Positions 37,175 through 46,519 of a stretch of DNA of 64,000 bases are shown piece after piece (position 1 is the stretch's first letter; each line of letters opens with the position of its first letter). The notes below the pieces were generated by a model, which did no database searches, had not been told where the DNA came from, and was given only the letters and a program-made list of their open reading frames with translations. Origin of the DNA: Teredinibacter turnerae T7901 (lineage in GTDB: Bacteria > Pseudomonadota > Gammaproteobacteria > Pseudomonadales > Cellvibrionaceae); assembly GCF_000023025.1 (NCBI RefSeq), contig NC_012997.1, positions 2,849,125 through 2,913,124 of the forward strand, written 5' to 3'. Made by a program: the position numbers and the translations under genes.

Positions 37175-37546
37175 ATGCCCTACATCCTCGTGGCGAAGCA
37201 CCTACATGTGTGGTTTGCCCTGCTTACTTTTGTTGGTTTTTCCCTGCGATTTCTTTGGCTAATCGGACGATCAGATCTACTGCATAAGCGCTGGGTAAAA
37301 ATATTGCCCCACATAAATGACACAGGGCTGCTCATAAGCGGGGTTACCCTGGCTATCTTCTTTGGCTATTCACCGTTCGCCGTGTTCTGGTTTGGCGTTA
37401 AGCTCGCTCTCATTGCGCTTTATATTGTGCTCGGCGTACTGCTCTTCCGCACCCACCAAAATCGGTTATACCAAATCACTCTGTTTTCAATGTCATTTAT
37501 AACCTACTTCTTTATCATTATTGTTGTTCTGACAAAACCAAACTAA
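37175..37546 (+). CDS. SirB2-family membrane protein
   Basis: A 123-aa integral membrane protein with four hydrophobic helices: HVWFALLTFVGFSLRFLWLI, INDTGLLISGVTLAIFFGYS, FGVKLALIALYIVLGVLLF and TLFSMSFITYFFIIIVVL. The histidines at KHLHVWF and PHINDTG are typical of SirB2. The family is uncharacterised, sometimes near invasion or redox genes. It is the last gene of the anr operon. About 200 bp of AT-rich sequence follow. Confidence 0.88.
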   Translation: MPYILVAKHLHVWFALLTFVGFSLRFLWLIGRSDLLHKRWVKILPHINDTGLLISGVTLAIFFGYSPFAVFWFGVKLALIALYIVLGVLLFRTHQNRLYQITLFSMSFITYFFIIIVVLTKPN

Positions 37547-37747
37547 CAACCCAATATTTTCATCAGATTCCGCGCCAAACTTTAATACTTTTGTAAAGTT
37601 GGCGCACATATCTCCAAAAAGTCAACTAATTCCCGAAATAGACAAGTAACTGGTTCACATGGGGTTGACTTTGCTTTTTGGGCGCCGTTTAATAGATTAA
37701 AACTTGTTCGACCCTAATAATAAAGTTTAATAGAAAGGGAAATTATT

Positions 37748-38269
37748 ATGAGACATATCGCTGCTATTATAATTTGCTCTCTTATTCCGTTTGTGAGCTT
37801 TGCTGAAAGCTGCAACGAGCAATGCAAACGGGAAAAAGCTGAAGCCAAGCGTACAGAAAAATTTCCCAGCTATTTAAGCTGGAAATTCTGTGAAGACACG
37901 CGTTTTGATTTTATGACGACGGCAGTCGCAAGCCTCGACAAGTACCGAACACATCATTTCGATACCCGTTACAAAGGCGGAATGCGAAACATCAAGGGCT
38001 TTGTAGAACAGCGCAAAGAATGGCTGCAAGAGTGTGATGATTATCTCGCGAGCACACGGGATGAGCGTATATTTGAAGATGAGAAAACCACTAACGCCAT
38101 TTTCAGCGCCATGGACGATATATCAACTGAAATGAATGAGTTACTCGCTGGAGCCCAAAACACGCAAGACTCCAGCCAGGTAATCAACTCTCGTTTCGAA
38201 ACCCTGCTTAAACGCGTCGATGACCATAAAACTCTGATGCTGCTAAAGGGGCGCTTCGTTACCCGCTAG
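37748..38269 (+). CDS. Periplasmic hypothetical protein (173 aa)
   Basis: A signal peptide is clear (MRHIAAIIICSLIPFVSFAE, cleavage near residue 19). The mature protein is charged and helical, with three cysteines (SCNEQC, WKFCED) and one later (LQECDDYL). No family is recognised. GAAAGGGAAATT precedes the ATG. It has its own strong terminator at 38309-38340. Function unknown. Confidence 0.75.
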   Translation: MRHIAAIIICSLIPFVSFAESCNEQCKREKAEAKRTEKFPSYLSWKFCEDTRFDFMTTAVASLDKYRTHHFDTRYKGGMRNIKGFVEQRKEWLQECDDYLASTRDERIFEDEKTTNAIFSAMDDISTEMNELLAGAQNTQDSSQVINSRFETLLKRVDDHKTLMLLKGRFVTR

Positions 38270-38308
38270 ATTTTTATAGCTGAAACCGAATAGAGTTTAT
38301 TCTTCAAC

Positions 38309-38340
38309 AAAAAAAGGCGCTGAAATAAGCGCCTTTTTTG
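38309..38340. terminator. Bidirectional rho-independent terminator
   Basis: AAAAAAAGGCGC and GCGCCTTTTTT form a strong stem with the loop TGAAATAA. It has a T-run on both strands, so it can end the 37748 gene on the plus strand and the 38376-38624 gene on the minus strand. Confidence 0.9.
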
Positions 38341-38375
38341 TGTACCCCAGGAACACCCTTCCAAACTTGGCCCCT

Positions 38376-38624
38376 TCAAGAAGCCGCCTCGTCAAACACT
38401 TCATCGGAAGCTTTTGATGTCCGGGTGCTGGTGGCGGCATTCTTAATTGCCTTCATACCGCACCTTATCAACCGGGCTTGTTCTACAGCGCTTAATCCGG
38501 CGGGAAAATGGCTCGGCGACACACCCAATGGGTGGGTCGGGCTGCCCTCAACAGAAATACGGAATCCAGTTGTGTGATAGGCAGACAAGGTGTCGAGATC
38601 GACATTCCATGCGTCAAAATCCAT
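38376..38624 (-). CDS. Small hypothetical protein (82 aa)
   Basis: The start is placed at ATG 38624 because CGAGGATCTTAAA precedes it; the frame continues upstream to 38669 with weaker support. The product (MDFDAWNVDLDTLSAYHTTG, FRISVEGSPTHPLGVSPSHF, PAGLSAVEQARLIRCGMKAI) has a compact, natural-looking composition and ends near a bidirectional terminator. I do not recognise it. It faces the 37748 gene. Confidence 0.5.
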   Translation of the reverse strand: MDFDAWNVDLDTLSAYHTTGFRISVEGSPTHPLGVSPSHFPAGLSAVEQARLIRCGMKAIKNAATSTRTSKASDEVFDEAAS

Positions 38625-39059
38625 TTTAAGATCCTCGAACTCGCGGTTGTTTTCGCTCAACACCATCATGGAGCTGTTTCATCCAATAATATCTCGCATT
38701 AATTGGCTAGAGAATAGCGCTGCCAGACAAACGGCATTAGAACTGAATCGGTGGCTCAAAGTGAGCGATCGAGTGAAGCTTATCACACTTTATGGCGCCC
38801 TGTTATCCATATATGGTACTAAATCCACAGGTGTGGACTGTTAACAAGTCGGCGGACAAATGGTGAATATTACCTAACCCTGCGAAAAACGCAGAGCACC
38901 TTAGCCCAGAGAGTACTTGGTGGCGGCAAGACAATATGTACAAGGGAAAACGGTGAGGGAGTTAAGGCAACCCAGCTGCCTTAACTCGCCAATAGAGCTC
39001 CGACCCTGGCGGTGTTTATGTTTATACACCAGGCCGGAATAGAAGTCAGTAGCTGGGTA
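38625..39059. other. Intergenic region upstream of the small gene and downstream of guaA
   Basis: About 430 bp with no convincing gene. It contains the strong hairpin at 38958-38986 and a weaker one near 39005-39035 (CCTGGCGGTGT / ACACCAGG). Confidence 0.5.
38958..38986 (-). terminator. Probable terminator of guaA
   Basis: GAGTTAAGGCA and TGCCTTAACTC form a perfect 11-bp stem with a 7-base loop, about 75 bp beyond the guaA stop codon. On the minus strand the T content after it is low (CCCTCACCGTTTTC), so termination may be partial. Confidence 0.5.
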
Positions 39060-40637
39060 TTATTCCCACTCAATCGTCGCAGGAGGCTTGCTCGATACGT
39101 CATAAGCCACACGCGACACACCGGAAATCTCGTTGATGATTCGATTGGAAACCTTCTCTAACAAGTCGTAGGGCAAGTGAGCCCAGCGCGCGGTCATAAA
39201 ATCTACTGTTTCAACGGCACGTAGCGAGATAACCCATTCGTAACGTCGTGCATCGCCAACAACACCAACTGACTTCACGGGGAGGAATACCGCAAAAGCC
39301 TGGCTGGTTTTATGGTACCAATCAGCATTTCGCAACTCTTCGATAAAGATGGCATCAGCTTCTCGCAAAATATCCGCATATTCCTTTTTAACTTCACCAA
39401 GGATACGCACACCAAGGCCAGGGCCCGGGAACGGATGGCGGTAGACCATATCGTAAGGCAAGCCCAATTCCAGGCCAATTTTGCGCACCTCGTCTTTGAA
39501 CAGTTCGCGCAAAGGCTCAACAAGCTCAAACTGCATGTCTTCTGGCAAGCCACCCACATTGTGATGGGACTTGATAACATGCGCTTTGCCTGTTTTGGAT
39601 GCAGCGGACTCAATAACATCCGGATAAATGGTGCCCTGCGCAAGCCATTTCACGTTTTGCAATTTGGCCGCCTCTGTATCGAACACTTCGATAAAAGTGT
39701 TGCCGATTATTTTTCGCTTCTGCTCCGGATCGTTTATCCCATGCAGCTTGGAAAGGAACAGGTCTTCAGCATCCGCGCGGACAACTTTCACCCCCATGTT
39801 CTTGGCAAACATGTCCATCACCTGGTCACCTTCCTGCTTTCGCAGCAACCCGTTGTCGACGAACACGCACGTCAGCTGGTCACCAATCGCGCGATGCAAA
39901 AGTGCGGCTACCACTGAGGAATCCACGCCACCGGACAAACCAAGTAAAACCTTGTCTGATCCCACTTTCTCGCGCACGCGTTCGATAGCGTCTTCCACGA
40001 TATTTGCAGGAGTCCAAAGAGGTTCACAGCCGGCAATCTCCAAGACAAAATGCTCGAAAATACGCTTGCCTTGCAACGTGTGAGTAACCTCCGGATGGAA
40101 CTGAACGCCATAAAATCGCTTCTCTTCCCAGCTCATCCCAGCGATGGGACAGGAAGGTGTTGAGGCCAGCAGGCTGAACGTGTCCGGCATGGCAATGACT
40201 TTGTCGCCATGGCTCATCCAGACATCCAACAAAGCGCCGCCGTCACTGTCGACATGATCTTTAATATCGCGGAAAAGCGCACTTTCACCAGCAACCCGCA
40301 CCTGCGCATAACCGAATTCCCGCACCTCCGAGGATTGCACCCTGCCCCCCAGCTGCTCTGCCATAGTCTGCATTCCGTAACAGATACCCAGTACTGGCAC
40401 ACCCAATTCAAATACGGCTTCCGGCGCGCGCGGTGAGGCGCCAGCCGTTACCGACTCCGGGCCGCCCGAGAGAATAATGGCTTTCGGGTTGTACTCCCGA
40501 ATTTCCTCATCGGTCATATCAAATGCGCGAATTTCAGAAAAAACACCCACCTCGCGAATTCGACGAGCAATTAACTGGGTGTACTGCGATCCAAAGTCAA
40601 GAATAAGGACTCGCTGAGAATGAATATTCTGGGTCAT
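39060..40637 (-). CDS. guaA: GMP synthase (glutamine-hydrolysing)
   Basis: Last step of GMP synthesis, XMP plus glutamine to GMP. The 525-aa protein has an N-terminal glutamine amidotransferase ([20 protein letters not shown], nucleophile Cys in [17 protein letters not shown], His/Glu in FHPEVTHT), an ATP-pyrophosphatase domain with [20 protein letters not shown] near residue 230, and a C-terminal dimerisation domain ending KPPATIEWE. The start is ATG at 40637 ([16 protein letters not shown]). It follows guaB, with a terminator-like hairpin between the two genes. Confidence 0.98.
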   Translation of the reverse strand: MTQNIHSQRVLILDFGSQYTQLIARRIREVGVFSEIRAFDMTDEEIREYNPKAIILSGGPESVTAGASPRAPEAVFELGVPVLGICYGMQTMAEQLGGRVQSSEVREFGYAQVRVAGESALFRDIKDHVDSDGGALLDVWMSHGDKVIAMPDTFSLLASTPSCPIAGMSWEEKRFYGVQFHPEVTHTLQGKRIFEHFVLEIAGCEPLWTPANIVEDAIERVREKVGSDKVLLGLSGGVDSSVVAALLHRAIGDQLTCVFVDNGLLRKQEGDQVMDMFAKNMGVKVVRADAEDLFLSKLHGINDPEQKRKIIGNTFIEVFDTEAAKLQNVKWLAQGTIYPDVIESAASKTGKAHVIKSHHNVGGLPEDMQFELVEPLRELFKDEVRKIGLELGLPYDMVYRHPFPGPGLGVRILGEVKKEYADILREADAIFIEELRNADWYHKTSQAFAVFLPVKSVGVVGDARRYEWVISLRAVETVDFMTARWAHLPYDLLEKVSNRIINEISGVSRVAYDVSSKPPATIEWE

Positions 40638-40659
40638 AGAGTGGTTCCACGAACACAAC

Positions 40660-40689
40660 TAAAAAAATAAAGCCCGGAAAATCCGGGCC
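40660..40689 (-). terminator. Terminator or attenuator between guaB and guaA
   Basis: On the minus strand GCCCGGA and TCCGGGC form a stem with a three-base loop, immediately followed by TTTATTTTTTT. The form is that of a strong intrinsic terminator. It lies 17 bp beyond the guaB stop and overlaps the leader of guaA, so it may lower guaA expression relative to guaB. Confidence 0.85.
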
Positions 40690-40705
40690 TCTGAGAAAGG
40701 TAATT

Positions 40706-42181
40706 TTAGCGCCCCGAGACCGGGTAGTTGGGCGCTTCTTTGGTGATACTGACATCGTGTACATGGCTCTCGCCCATACCAGCCGAAGTCACCCTCACAA
40801 ACTGGGGACGCGTTCTCATGGTTTCGATATCCACCGAACCGGTGTAGCCCATAGCGGCACGCACGCCACCCATCAGCTGGTGAACAATGGCGCTGAGTGG
40901 CCCCTTGTACGGGACTCGGCCCTCAATACCTTCCGGAACCAGCTTTTCCATACCCTGGCTTGAATCCTGGAAATATCGGTCGGAAGATCCCTGCGTTTTC
41001 GACATCGCGCCAAGCGAGCCCATACCACGATAAGATTTATAGGTTCGCCCCTGGTACAACTCGACTTCGCCTGGAGCCTCTTCGGTACCAGCAAACATAG
41101 ACCCCATCATAATCGCGTGCGCACCGGCAACCAGCGCCTTGGCAATATCACCAGAAAAACGAATGCCGCCATCAGCGATCACCGGTACATTGGTGTCTTT
41201 CAGGGCTTCAACCACATTGGCAATCGCCGAAATCTGGGGAACACCCACGCCGGTAACAATCCGGGTTGTACAAATAGAACCAGGGCCAATGCCCACCTTC
41301 ACGCCGTCAGCACCCGCTTCCACCAGGGCCAAAGCTGCTTCACCCGTCGCGATGTTACCGCCAATCACATCCACATGCGGATAATCGCGCTTAATTTTCG
41401 CAACCCGGTCCAACACATTTTTCGAATGACCATGAGCAGTATCGACCACCAATACATCGACCCCAGCTTCCACCAAAGCCGCGACCCGATCATCGGTATC
41501 AGGGCTCGTGCCCACCGAGGCACCCACGCGCAAACTTCCATCGGCGTCTTTGCAGGCATTCGGAAAGGTCTCTGCTTTGTTCATATCTTTAACCGTAATC
41601 AAACCACGCAGGTCGAAATTGTCATTAACAACCAGAACCTTTTCGATGCGGTTTTTATGCAGCAGCGCTTTTACTTCAGTAGGGTCTGCACCCTCTTTCA
41701 CGGTCACCAGCTTTTCTTTCGGCGTCATGATGCTGGCAACAGTCGCGTCCAGGTTGGACTCGAAGCGCACATCGCGCCCGGTCACTATGCCTACGAGGTT
41801 GCCACTTTCCAGCACTGGCACCCCTGAAATTTTGTGCTTGCCAGTAAGCGCTATCAACTCATTAATTGTGGCAGAGGCCTCAATAGTGATAGGGTCTTTT
41901 ACCACACCAGCTTCGAATTTTTTAACGGCACGCACCGCCTTGGCTTGCTGCTTTATGGACATGCTTTTATGGATGATCCCGATTCCACCCTCTTCCGCCA
42001 GAGCAATCGCCAACGATGCTTCTGTGACGGTGTCCATCGCAGCGGACACTAAAGGAATATTGAGCGAAATGTTTCGCGTAATCCGGGTTTTTAAGCTGAC
42101 ATCTTTCGCGGTAACAGCAGAGTACCCAGGTACCAATAAAACATCGTCAAACGTAAGTGCTTCTTGAGCGATTCTCAACAT
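40706..42181 (-). CDS. guaB: Inosine-5'-monophosphate dehydrogenase
   Basis: Oxidises IMP to XMP with NAD+, the first committed step to GMP. The 491-aa product has the N-terminal TIM-barrel start [17 protein letters not shown], a CBS pair (about residues 95-205; [20 protein letters not shown]), and the active-site loop [20 protein letters not shown] with the catalytic Cys near residue 304. [20 protein letters not shown] and MGSLGAMS complete the core. ATG at 42181 is the start. A plausible promoter lies upstream (42290-42318). Confidence 0.98.
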   Translation of the reverse strand: MLRIAQEALTFDDVLLVPGYSAVTAKDVSLKTRITRNISLNIPLVSAAMDTVTEASLAIALAEEGGIGIIHKSMSIKQQAKAVRAVKKFEAGVVKDPITIEASATINELIALTGKHKISGVPVLESGNLVGIVTGRDVRFESNLDATVASIMTPKEKLVTVKEGADPTEVKALLHKNRIEKVLVVNDNFDLRGLITVKDMNKAETFPNACKDADGSLRVGASVGTSPDTDDRVAALVEAGVDVLVVDTAHGHSKNVLDRVAKIKRDYPHVDVIGGNIATGEAALALVEAGADGVKVGIGPGSICTTRIVTGVGVPQISAIANVVEALKDTNVPVIADGGIRFSGDIAKALVAGAHAIMMGSMFAGTEEAPGEVELYQGRTYKSYRGMGSLGAMSKTQGSSDRYFQDSSQGMEKLVPEGIEGRVPYKGPLSAIVHQLMGGVRAAMGYTGSVDIETMRTRPQFVRVTSAGMGESHVHDVSITKEAPNYPVSGR

Positions 42182-42289
42182 GAAACAACAACCTCAAGCG
42201 TAGTAGAAGAGCCATTTCTCATGGCTGAACCCGGATTCTTAAGCCCCACTGTGTCGCGGCTTTTATCTGGGCATCGAAATAAACCGGGC

Positions 42290-42318
42290 ATTATAGAGTT
42301 TAGACAGACTTCGGTAAA
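42290..42318 (-). promoter_or_regulatory. Candidate sigma-70 promoter of guaB
   Basis: On the minus strand TTTACC (42318-42313), 17 bp, then TATAAT (42295-42290) matches the sigma-70 pattern well. It is about 110 bp upstream of the guaB start codon. Confidence 0.5.
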
Positions 42319-42432
42319 CAATTGAAATAACAACGACTTATTGTAAAGAGATGGTTTACAGCCAATACCGCAAGATTGAGAATGTCCGGCTGGCACGCAG
42401 CAGCGCGCTTAAACGTTTGACAGGAGATAGTG

Positions 42433-43794
42433 ATGACAGATCCGCACAGCAATACACCCACGAGAGAAATCATTTCAGTTGCGGAGCTGAATCGTCGTGC
42501 GCGAAGCCTGCTTGAGCTGCACCTGCCACTTCTGTGGGTAGAAGGAGAAGTTTCAAACCTGAGCCGTCCGAGCTCTGGGCATTGGTATTTCACGCTCAAA
42601 GACGCCGCAGCCCAGGTGCGTTGCGCAATGTTTCGCAACCGCAACGCGCTGGTTCGATTCTCGCCAAAATCCGGTGACAAAGTTGTGGTGCGCGCCCGTA
42701 CCAGCATCTATGAAGGCCGCGGCGACTACCAACTCATAATCGAACATATGGAGGATGCGGGCTTCGGTCTGCTGCAACGACAGTTCGAAGCTCTCAAGCA
42801 AAAGCTGGCAGGTGATGGCCTGTTCGCGCCGGAACACAAACGGCCTCTGCCGGTGCTCCCTCAGCATATCGCCGTGATTACATCTCCGAGTGGTGCCGCT
42901 ATTCAGGATGTCCTGTCCGTATTAAAAAGGCGATTCCCGGCAACGATGGTTACGGTGCTGCCCGTCGCTGTGCAAGGAGAAGGGTCAGCCAAGCAAATCA
43001 TTGATGCGCTTCGAACAGCAAATCAGAGCAATCACTTTGACGTAATCTTGCTGTGCCGTGGTGGCGGCTCCATCGAAGATTTATGGAGTTTTAACAGCGA
43101 AGCCCTGGCGCATGCAATATTCGACTCGAAACTGCCGGTCGTCAGTGCTGTCGGCCACGAGATCGACTTTACCATTGCTGATTTTGTGGCCGACGTGAGA
43201 GCGCCAACCCCGTCCGCAGCAGCAGAGTTGCTCAGCCCGGATCAAGCCGACTATCTGTCGTCGTTAGGTCACCTCGAACGCCGTTTTCAGCGCGCGATCA
43301 GCGCGCACATTGGTACGGCCAGACAGCAGTTACTTTCTCTCCAACGCCTGTTACGCCACCCGGGCCAGCAGCTACAAGCATGGAGCCAAAGGCTCGATCA
43401 TTTAGAAATTCGGCTCCACAAAAGCTGGCAGAAGAAAATAGCGGCCGATAAAAAACAGCTGGAACACACACAACAACGGTTTCTCACCCAAACCCCTGCA
43501 CTCAAACTCAGCCGCAGCAAACAGCAACTCACGAGTTCTGAGCAGCGACTGGAACAGGCGCTACGCCGCACCTTGAAAGATCAAAACGCGCGTATGCAGA
43601 AGGCCATGGCGCTGTTAAATATTGTTAGTCCACTGAACACTTTGGAACGAGGCTATTCGATAACCCGCAACGCGATCGGCGAAGTGGTCCGCAACAGCGA
43701 TCACGTTAACGAAGGTGAAATGCTGAACATCACCCTGCACCAGGGAGCGCTGAACGCGCGAGTATTGAAAAGCTCAGGCACTGAGAGCCAGTAA
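42433..43794 (+). CDS. xseA: Exodeoxyribonuclease VII large subunit
   Basis: The large subunit of the single-strand-specific exonuclease VII. The 453-aa protein has an N-terminal OB-fold (ISVAELNRRARSLLELHLPL, VEGEVSNLSRPSSGHWYFTL), the catalytic core (ITSPSGAAIQDVLSVLKRRF, VILLCRGGGSIEDLWSFNSE, SAVGHEIDFTIADFVADVRA, PTPSAAAELLSPD) and a long coiled-coil region. The start is ATG at 42433, with AGGAG six bases upstream. It is divergent from guaB, a common arrangement. Its 3' end overlaps the convergent 43774 gene by 21 bp. Confidence 0.96.
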   Translation: MTDPHSNTPTREIISVAELNRRARSLLELHLPLLWVEGEVSNLSRPSSGHWYFTLKDAAAQVRCAMFRNRNALVRFSPKSGDKVVVRARTSIYEGRGDYQLIIEHMEDAGFGLLQRQFEALKQKLAGDGLFAPEHKRPLPVLPQHIAVITSPSGAAIQDVLSVLKRRFPATMVTVLPVAVQGEGSAKQIIDALRTANQSNHFDVILLCRGGGSIEDLWSFNSEALAHAIFDSKLPVVSAVGHEIDFTIADFVADVRAPTPSAAAELLSPDQADYLSSLGHLERRFQRAISAHIGTARQQLLSLQRLLRHPGQQLQAWSQRLDHLEIRLHKSWQKKIAADKKQLEHTQQRFLTQTPALKLSRSKQQLTSSEQRLEQALRRTLKDQNARMQKAMALLNIVSPLNTLERGYSITRNAIGEVVRNSDHVNEGEMLNITLHQGALNARVLKSSGTESQ

Positions 43795-45102
43795 GTAGTC
43801 GGATGCTTCGAGCACCGCGCCACGCAATGGCTGGCAGCGCCAGTCATCTTCGAGCAAATGGGGCGAGCTCATTAATTCGAGTAAAGTTATAGCGCGGCCA
43901 GGTGCAAGGTTTATCGCATTTATGCCCGCTGCGAAGTGGTCCATGGGGAAATTTTTTACCGCCGCAACGAATTGCGGTGCCCGGGTGACGAAAACGCGAA
44001 TCAAGCCGTCACGAATATCAGAATTGTAGGCAATTTGACGCATTCCACCGACGCAAGAAAATCGATTAACAAACATTAATTGTGCGAAAACCAGAAAAAC
44101 CCCGGGAATAATATGGCCGCGTTCCAGCAACTCAATAATCGTACGTGGCGTCAATTCAATTTCTATTTCACCAGCCAGCAGACGGTCCTTTTCAAGCTGC
44201 AAAATCGGCCGCATTTTTTGATTGTGCTGCAGCCAGAAAAAACAGGTCCCCGTCTCTCTTTGCCTGTCCCAACAGCCGCCCACCCCTTCCAGTACATCCA
44301 GCACTTCGCTGCGTACATCCGGATCGAACAGCACCGCGTGTATTAACGAATTCGAATCCCGCAGACTTTCCACCAACAACGGCAAGATAACATCGCTAAT
44401 ATTCAACTGAATCAGCGGATGGGCGGGAAATAATTGCGCCCACGCCAGATGATTGAGGACAGCACATTGCTCTCGGTAGTAGCCCTTTTCAAGGACCTTA
44501 TCGGCCAAATAAAACTGCTCCACAAACTCGCATGTAAATTTGCCTAGCGGCGCCGGAATAGCACCTTTGCGTGTATCTTTGTGCAAATTTGACAACAATC
44601 CGGCTACAGCGGCCTTATCGAACCCTTCCATCTGGGAGACAAGTTTTTTCCGGCTGCTCTTGCCGAACAAGTTGTAGCTCGCCAGACCGTTGTCCGTCGG
44701 TAACAATAGCCCTCGCGGGAAAAACATATTGTCCATGGGAATCCAATCAGTCGCCAAAACCGGAATTCGCTGAGGCATGTCCGCACTTGCAACGGCAAGC
44801 AATAAAGTCTGCAGCGCAATGGGATGGAATAACGGTGCAGTGTGATGCACTGTTAAAAAGACGCGCTGAAATTCCAGTTGAGACGCAAGCTCAACTGAGT
44901 GCCCAAAATAGCGCTGCGCGACGGCTTCCAGGTGGTCAACTGCCGCCATCTGGCCTGCCGCGCTGGCCGGGTCCGGGTGATGTCGCCACAATGCCCCTGC
45001 GTAGCCACACAAAGATTCGTTCTCCCACTGGGTTAGATGGCGAGCTAACACAGGGTTGTTTGTATTCAGTCGCGCCAGGAATGACCGCCAATCCAACACC
45101 AT
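43774..45102 (-). CDS. Unrecognised 442-aa protein
   Basis: I do not recognise this protein. It is a full-length-looking 442-aa ORF with a good ribosome site (AAGGGAG seven bases before the ATG). No signal peptide or clear transmembrane helix is seen. Notable stretches are LEFQRVFLTVHHTAPLFHPI, VLATDWIPMDNMFFPRGLLL, a central KSSRKKLVSQMEGF, GHIIPGVFLVFAQLMFVNRF and FSCVGGMRQIAYNSD. Conserved-looking His, Asp and Cys residues could be catalytic, but that is guesswork. It lies 93 bp downstream of the PhzF-like gene on the same strand and ends inside the 3' end of xseA. Confidence 0.8.
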   Translation of the reverse strand: MVLDWRSFLARLNTNNPVLARHLTQWENESLCGYAGALWRHHPDPASAAGQMAAVDHLEAVAQRYFGHSVELASQLEFQRVFLTVHHTAPLFHPIALQTLLLAVASADMPQRIPVLATDWIPMDNMFFPRGLLLPTDNGLASYNLFGKSSRKKLVSQMEGFDKAAVAGLLSNLHKDTRKGAIPAPLGKFTCEFVEQFYLADKVLEKGYYREQCAVLNHLAWAQLFPAHPLIQLNISDVILPLLVESLRDSNSLIHAVLFDPDVRSEVLDVLEGVGGCWDRQRETGTCFFWLQHNQKMRPILQLEKDRLLAGEIEIELTPRTIIELLERGHIIPGVFLVFAQLMFVNRFSCVGGMRQIAYNSDIRDGLIRVFVTRAPQFVAAVKNFPMDHFAAGINAINLAPGRAITLLELMSSPHLLEDDWRCQPLRGAVLEASDYLLALSA

Positions 45103-45195
45103 AGACTCCCTTTAATGGCAAATTCTGGTTCGGTAAATGCCTTTACTTCCAACTCACTTGCAAACCATTAGGCATAACCTGCGTAAAGGCGGTGA

Positions 45196-46020
45196 TCAGG
45201 CGCAAGCGTCAAATTTCACTGTACCCGAAAACCACGTGAGCGCCTGGCCGTAGATACGCACTTTCTCACCCAGCACAACGCAGGGAATTGGTCCGCCCCG
45301 CTCATTAACGGAATAACCCAATAACTCGTTTTTAGCGCACTTATCTCGCCACAGGGGTCCCAGGGCGCCATTCGCCGAGCCGCAAAAATAGTCCTCGTTT
45401 ACGCCAATAGACGGCGCAAATACACGATAAACATAGTCGCTTGAACTACCTTTTGCCGTGACCAGGAGAGCACGGATTGAATTAACCAGAGGCACACTGA
45501 AATCCGGTTTGAGCGATCGCACGATATCCTCTGTCGAAAACTCCGCGATCACGTCATAAAAACTCCGATAGCACTGCAGTGGGCGCACGCCTAAAAATTT
45601 CACCACGCAGGGTACATCCACCACAGGCTTGCAAGGGAAGGCGGGAATCTCCAGCTCGAATCCCTTGTCGCGCACGCCAACCCGAACATTCATCGTGGCA
45701 AGCTGAAAATCGATATGGGGCTTGGTATGGCCGAGATATTCATAGACCACGTGAGACGCGGCAATCGTGCCATGACCGCATATTTCGACCGGATTAGTAG
45801 GGCCGTAGTGACGCAAGGTGTAAGTACCATCTAGTTCTGGCACAACAAAAGAGGTTATGGGCTGATTCATCTCGCGCGCAATCTGTTGCATATGCTGCGC
45901 GGAAGGCAACTCGGTTAACACACAAACTGCGGCTGGATTACCAGCAAAAGGCTGACTGGCAAATGCTTTAACAATAAAGAGGTTCTCAACACGACCCATT
46001 TTTAGACTCACAATCACCAC
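45196..46020 (-). CDS. PhzF-family protein lacking the catalytic glutamate
   Basis: The 274-aa product has the two-domain diaminopimelate-epimerase-like fold of PhzF: LFIVKAFASQPFAGNPAAVC, TLRHYGPTNPVEICGHGTIA and the C-terminal half with NEDYFCGSANGALGPLW. In PhzF enzymes the catalytic acid lies in an N-L-S-E-T motif; here the aligned residues read NQPITSFV, so Ile replaces Glu, while CGHGT and the later Asp remain. Isomerase activity is therefore doubtful. The start could also be ATG at 45999 (MGRVENLFIVKAF). It precedes the unrecognised 442-aa gene on the same strand. Confidence 0.88.
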   Translation of the reverse strand: MVIVSLKMGRVENLFIVKAFASQPFAGNPAAVCVLTELPSAQHMQQIAREMNQPITSFVVPELDGTYTLRHYGPTNPVEICGHGTIAASHVVYEYLGHTKPHIDFQLATMNVRVGVRDKGFELEIPAFPCKPVVDVPCVVKFLGVRPLQCYRSFYDVIAEFSTEDIVRSLKPDFSVPLVNSIRALLVTAKGSSSDYVYRVFAPSIGVNEDYFCGSANGALGPLWRDKCAKNELLGYSVNERGGPIPCVVLGEKVRIYGQALTWFSGTVKFDACA

Positions 46021-46435
46021 AAGTGTGTCTCAACACAAACGCGCCTTGCGCCTAACGCCGTGTTAAACACCGCGCTCGCATCCTTTCTTCGTTCATTTTT
46101 ACGGCAGCTATAACCTGCACATGAGTTGCCTGGACGCTTACACGCAAAATCAAGCGTCACACGGGAAGTCGTCGCTATAGCCACATGGCCCACCGAAGCA
46201 TTCAACGAATGCAAAGCCAAAAATAGCGCCACTCCAATAAACATCCCGAAGGTTACTTAAATGTAGATGGCCGTTTCTTTTTTGCATTGTCTGCAACAAT
46301 AATTTTTGAACCCGCGCTGCTTTTTTCTTCATAGCAAATCGACATGATTCGATGCTTGTCGCGCCACAACCCCTAGCCTTCGCAAAACTTGCAGGGAATT
46401 GCGCAGATGTTTAGACTAGCCGCTCGCTTTAAATG
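46021..46435. other. Intergenic region upstream of the thiamine operon
   Basis: About 415 bp with no supported gene. It must contain the promoter of the riboswitch transcript and probably that of the divergent PhzF-like gene. Confidence 0.5.
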
Positions 46436-46515
46436 ACTGTCGGGGTGCCAACATGACGTTGTCGGCTGAGAATATACCCGTACGACCTGATCAGGTTCGA
46501 ACCTGCGTAGGCAAC
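46436..46515 (+). promoter_or_regulatory. TPP riboswitch (THI element)
   Basis: The aptamer core is readable: CTGTCGGGGTGCC, GGCTGAGAATATACCCG, GACCTGATCAGGTT and ACCTGCGTAGGC. These match conserved parts of the thiamine pyrophosphate aptamer. The ATG of thiO begins about 5 bases beyond it, and the only ribosome-site-like sequence (GTAGG) is inside the 3' strand of the closing helix, suggesting control of translation initiation by ligand binding. Confidence 0.95.
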
Positions 46516-46519
46516 AATT

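Noticed and set aside
39312-39917. Long plus-strand ORF inside guaA
   Set aside because: Antisense to an essential gene with high conservation; no independent evidence.
41117-41827. Long plus-strand ORF inside guaB
   Set aside because: Antisense shadow; the His-rich composition reflects complement of guaB codons.
46014-46244. Possible small Cys-containing secreted protein upstream of the PhzF-like gene
   Set aside because: The hydrophobic N-terminus is suggestive, but no ribosome site precedes the ATG and the rest has no domain-like pattern.
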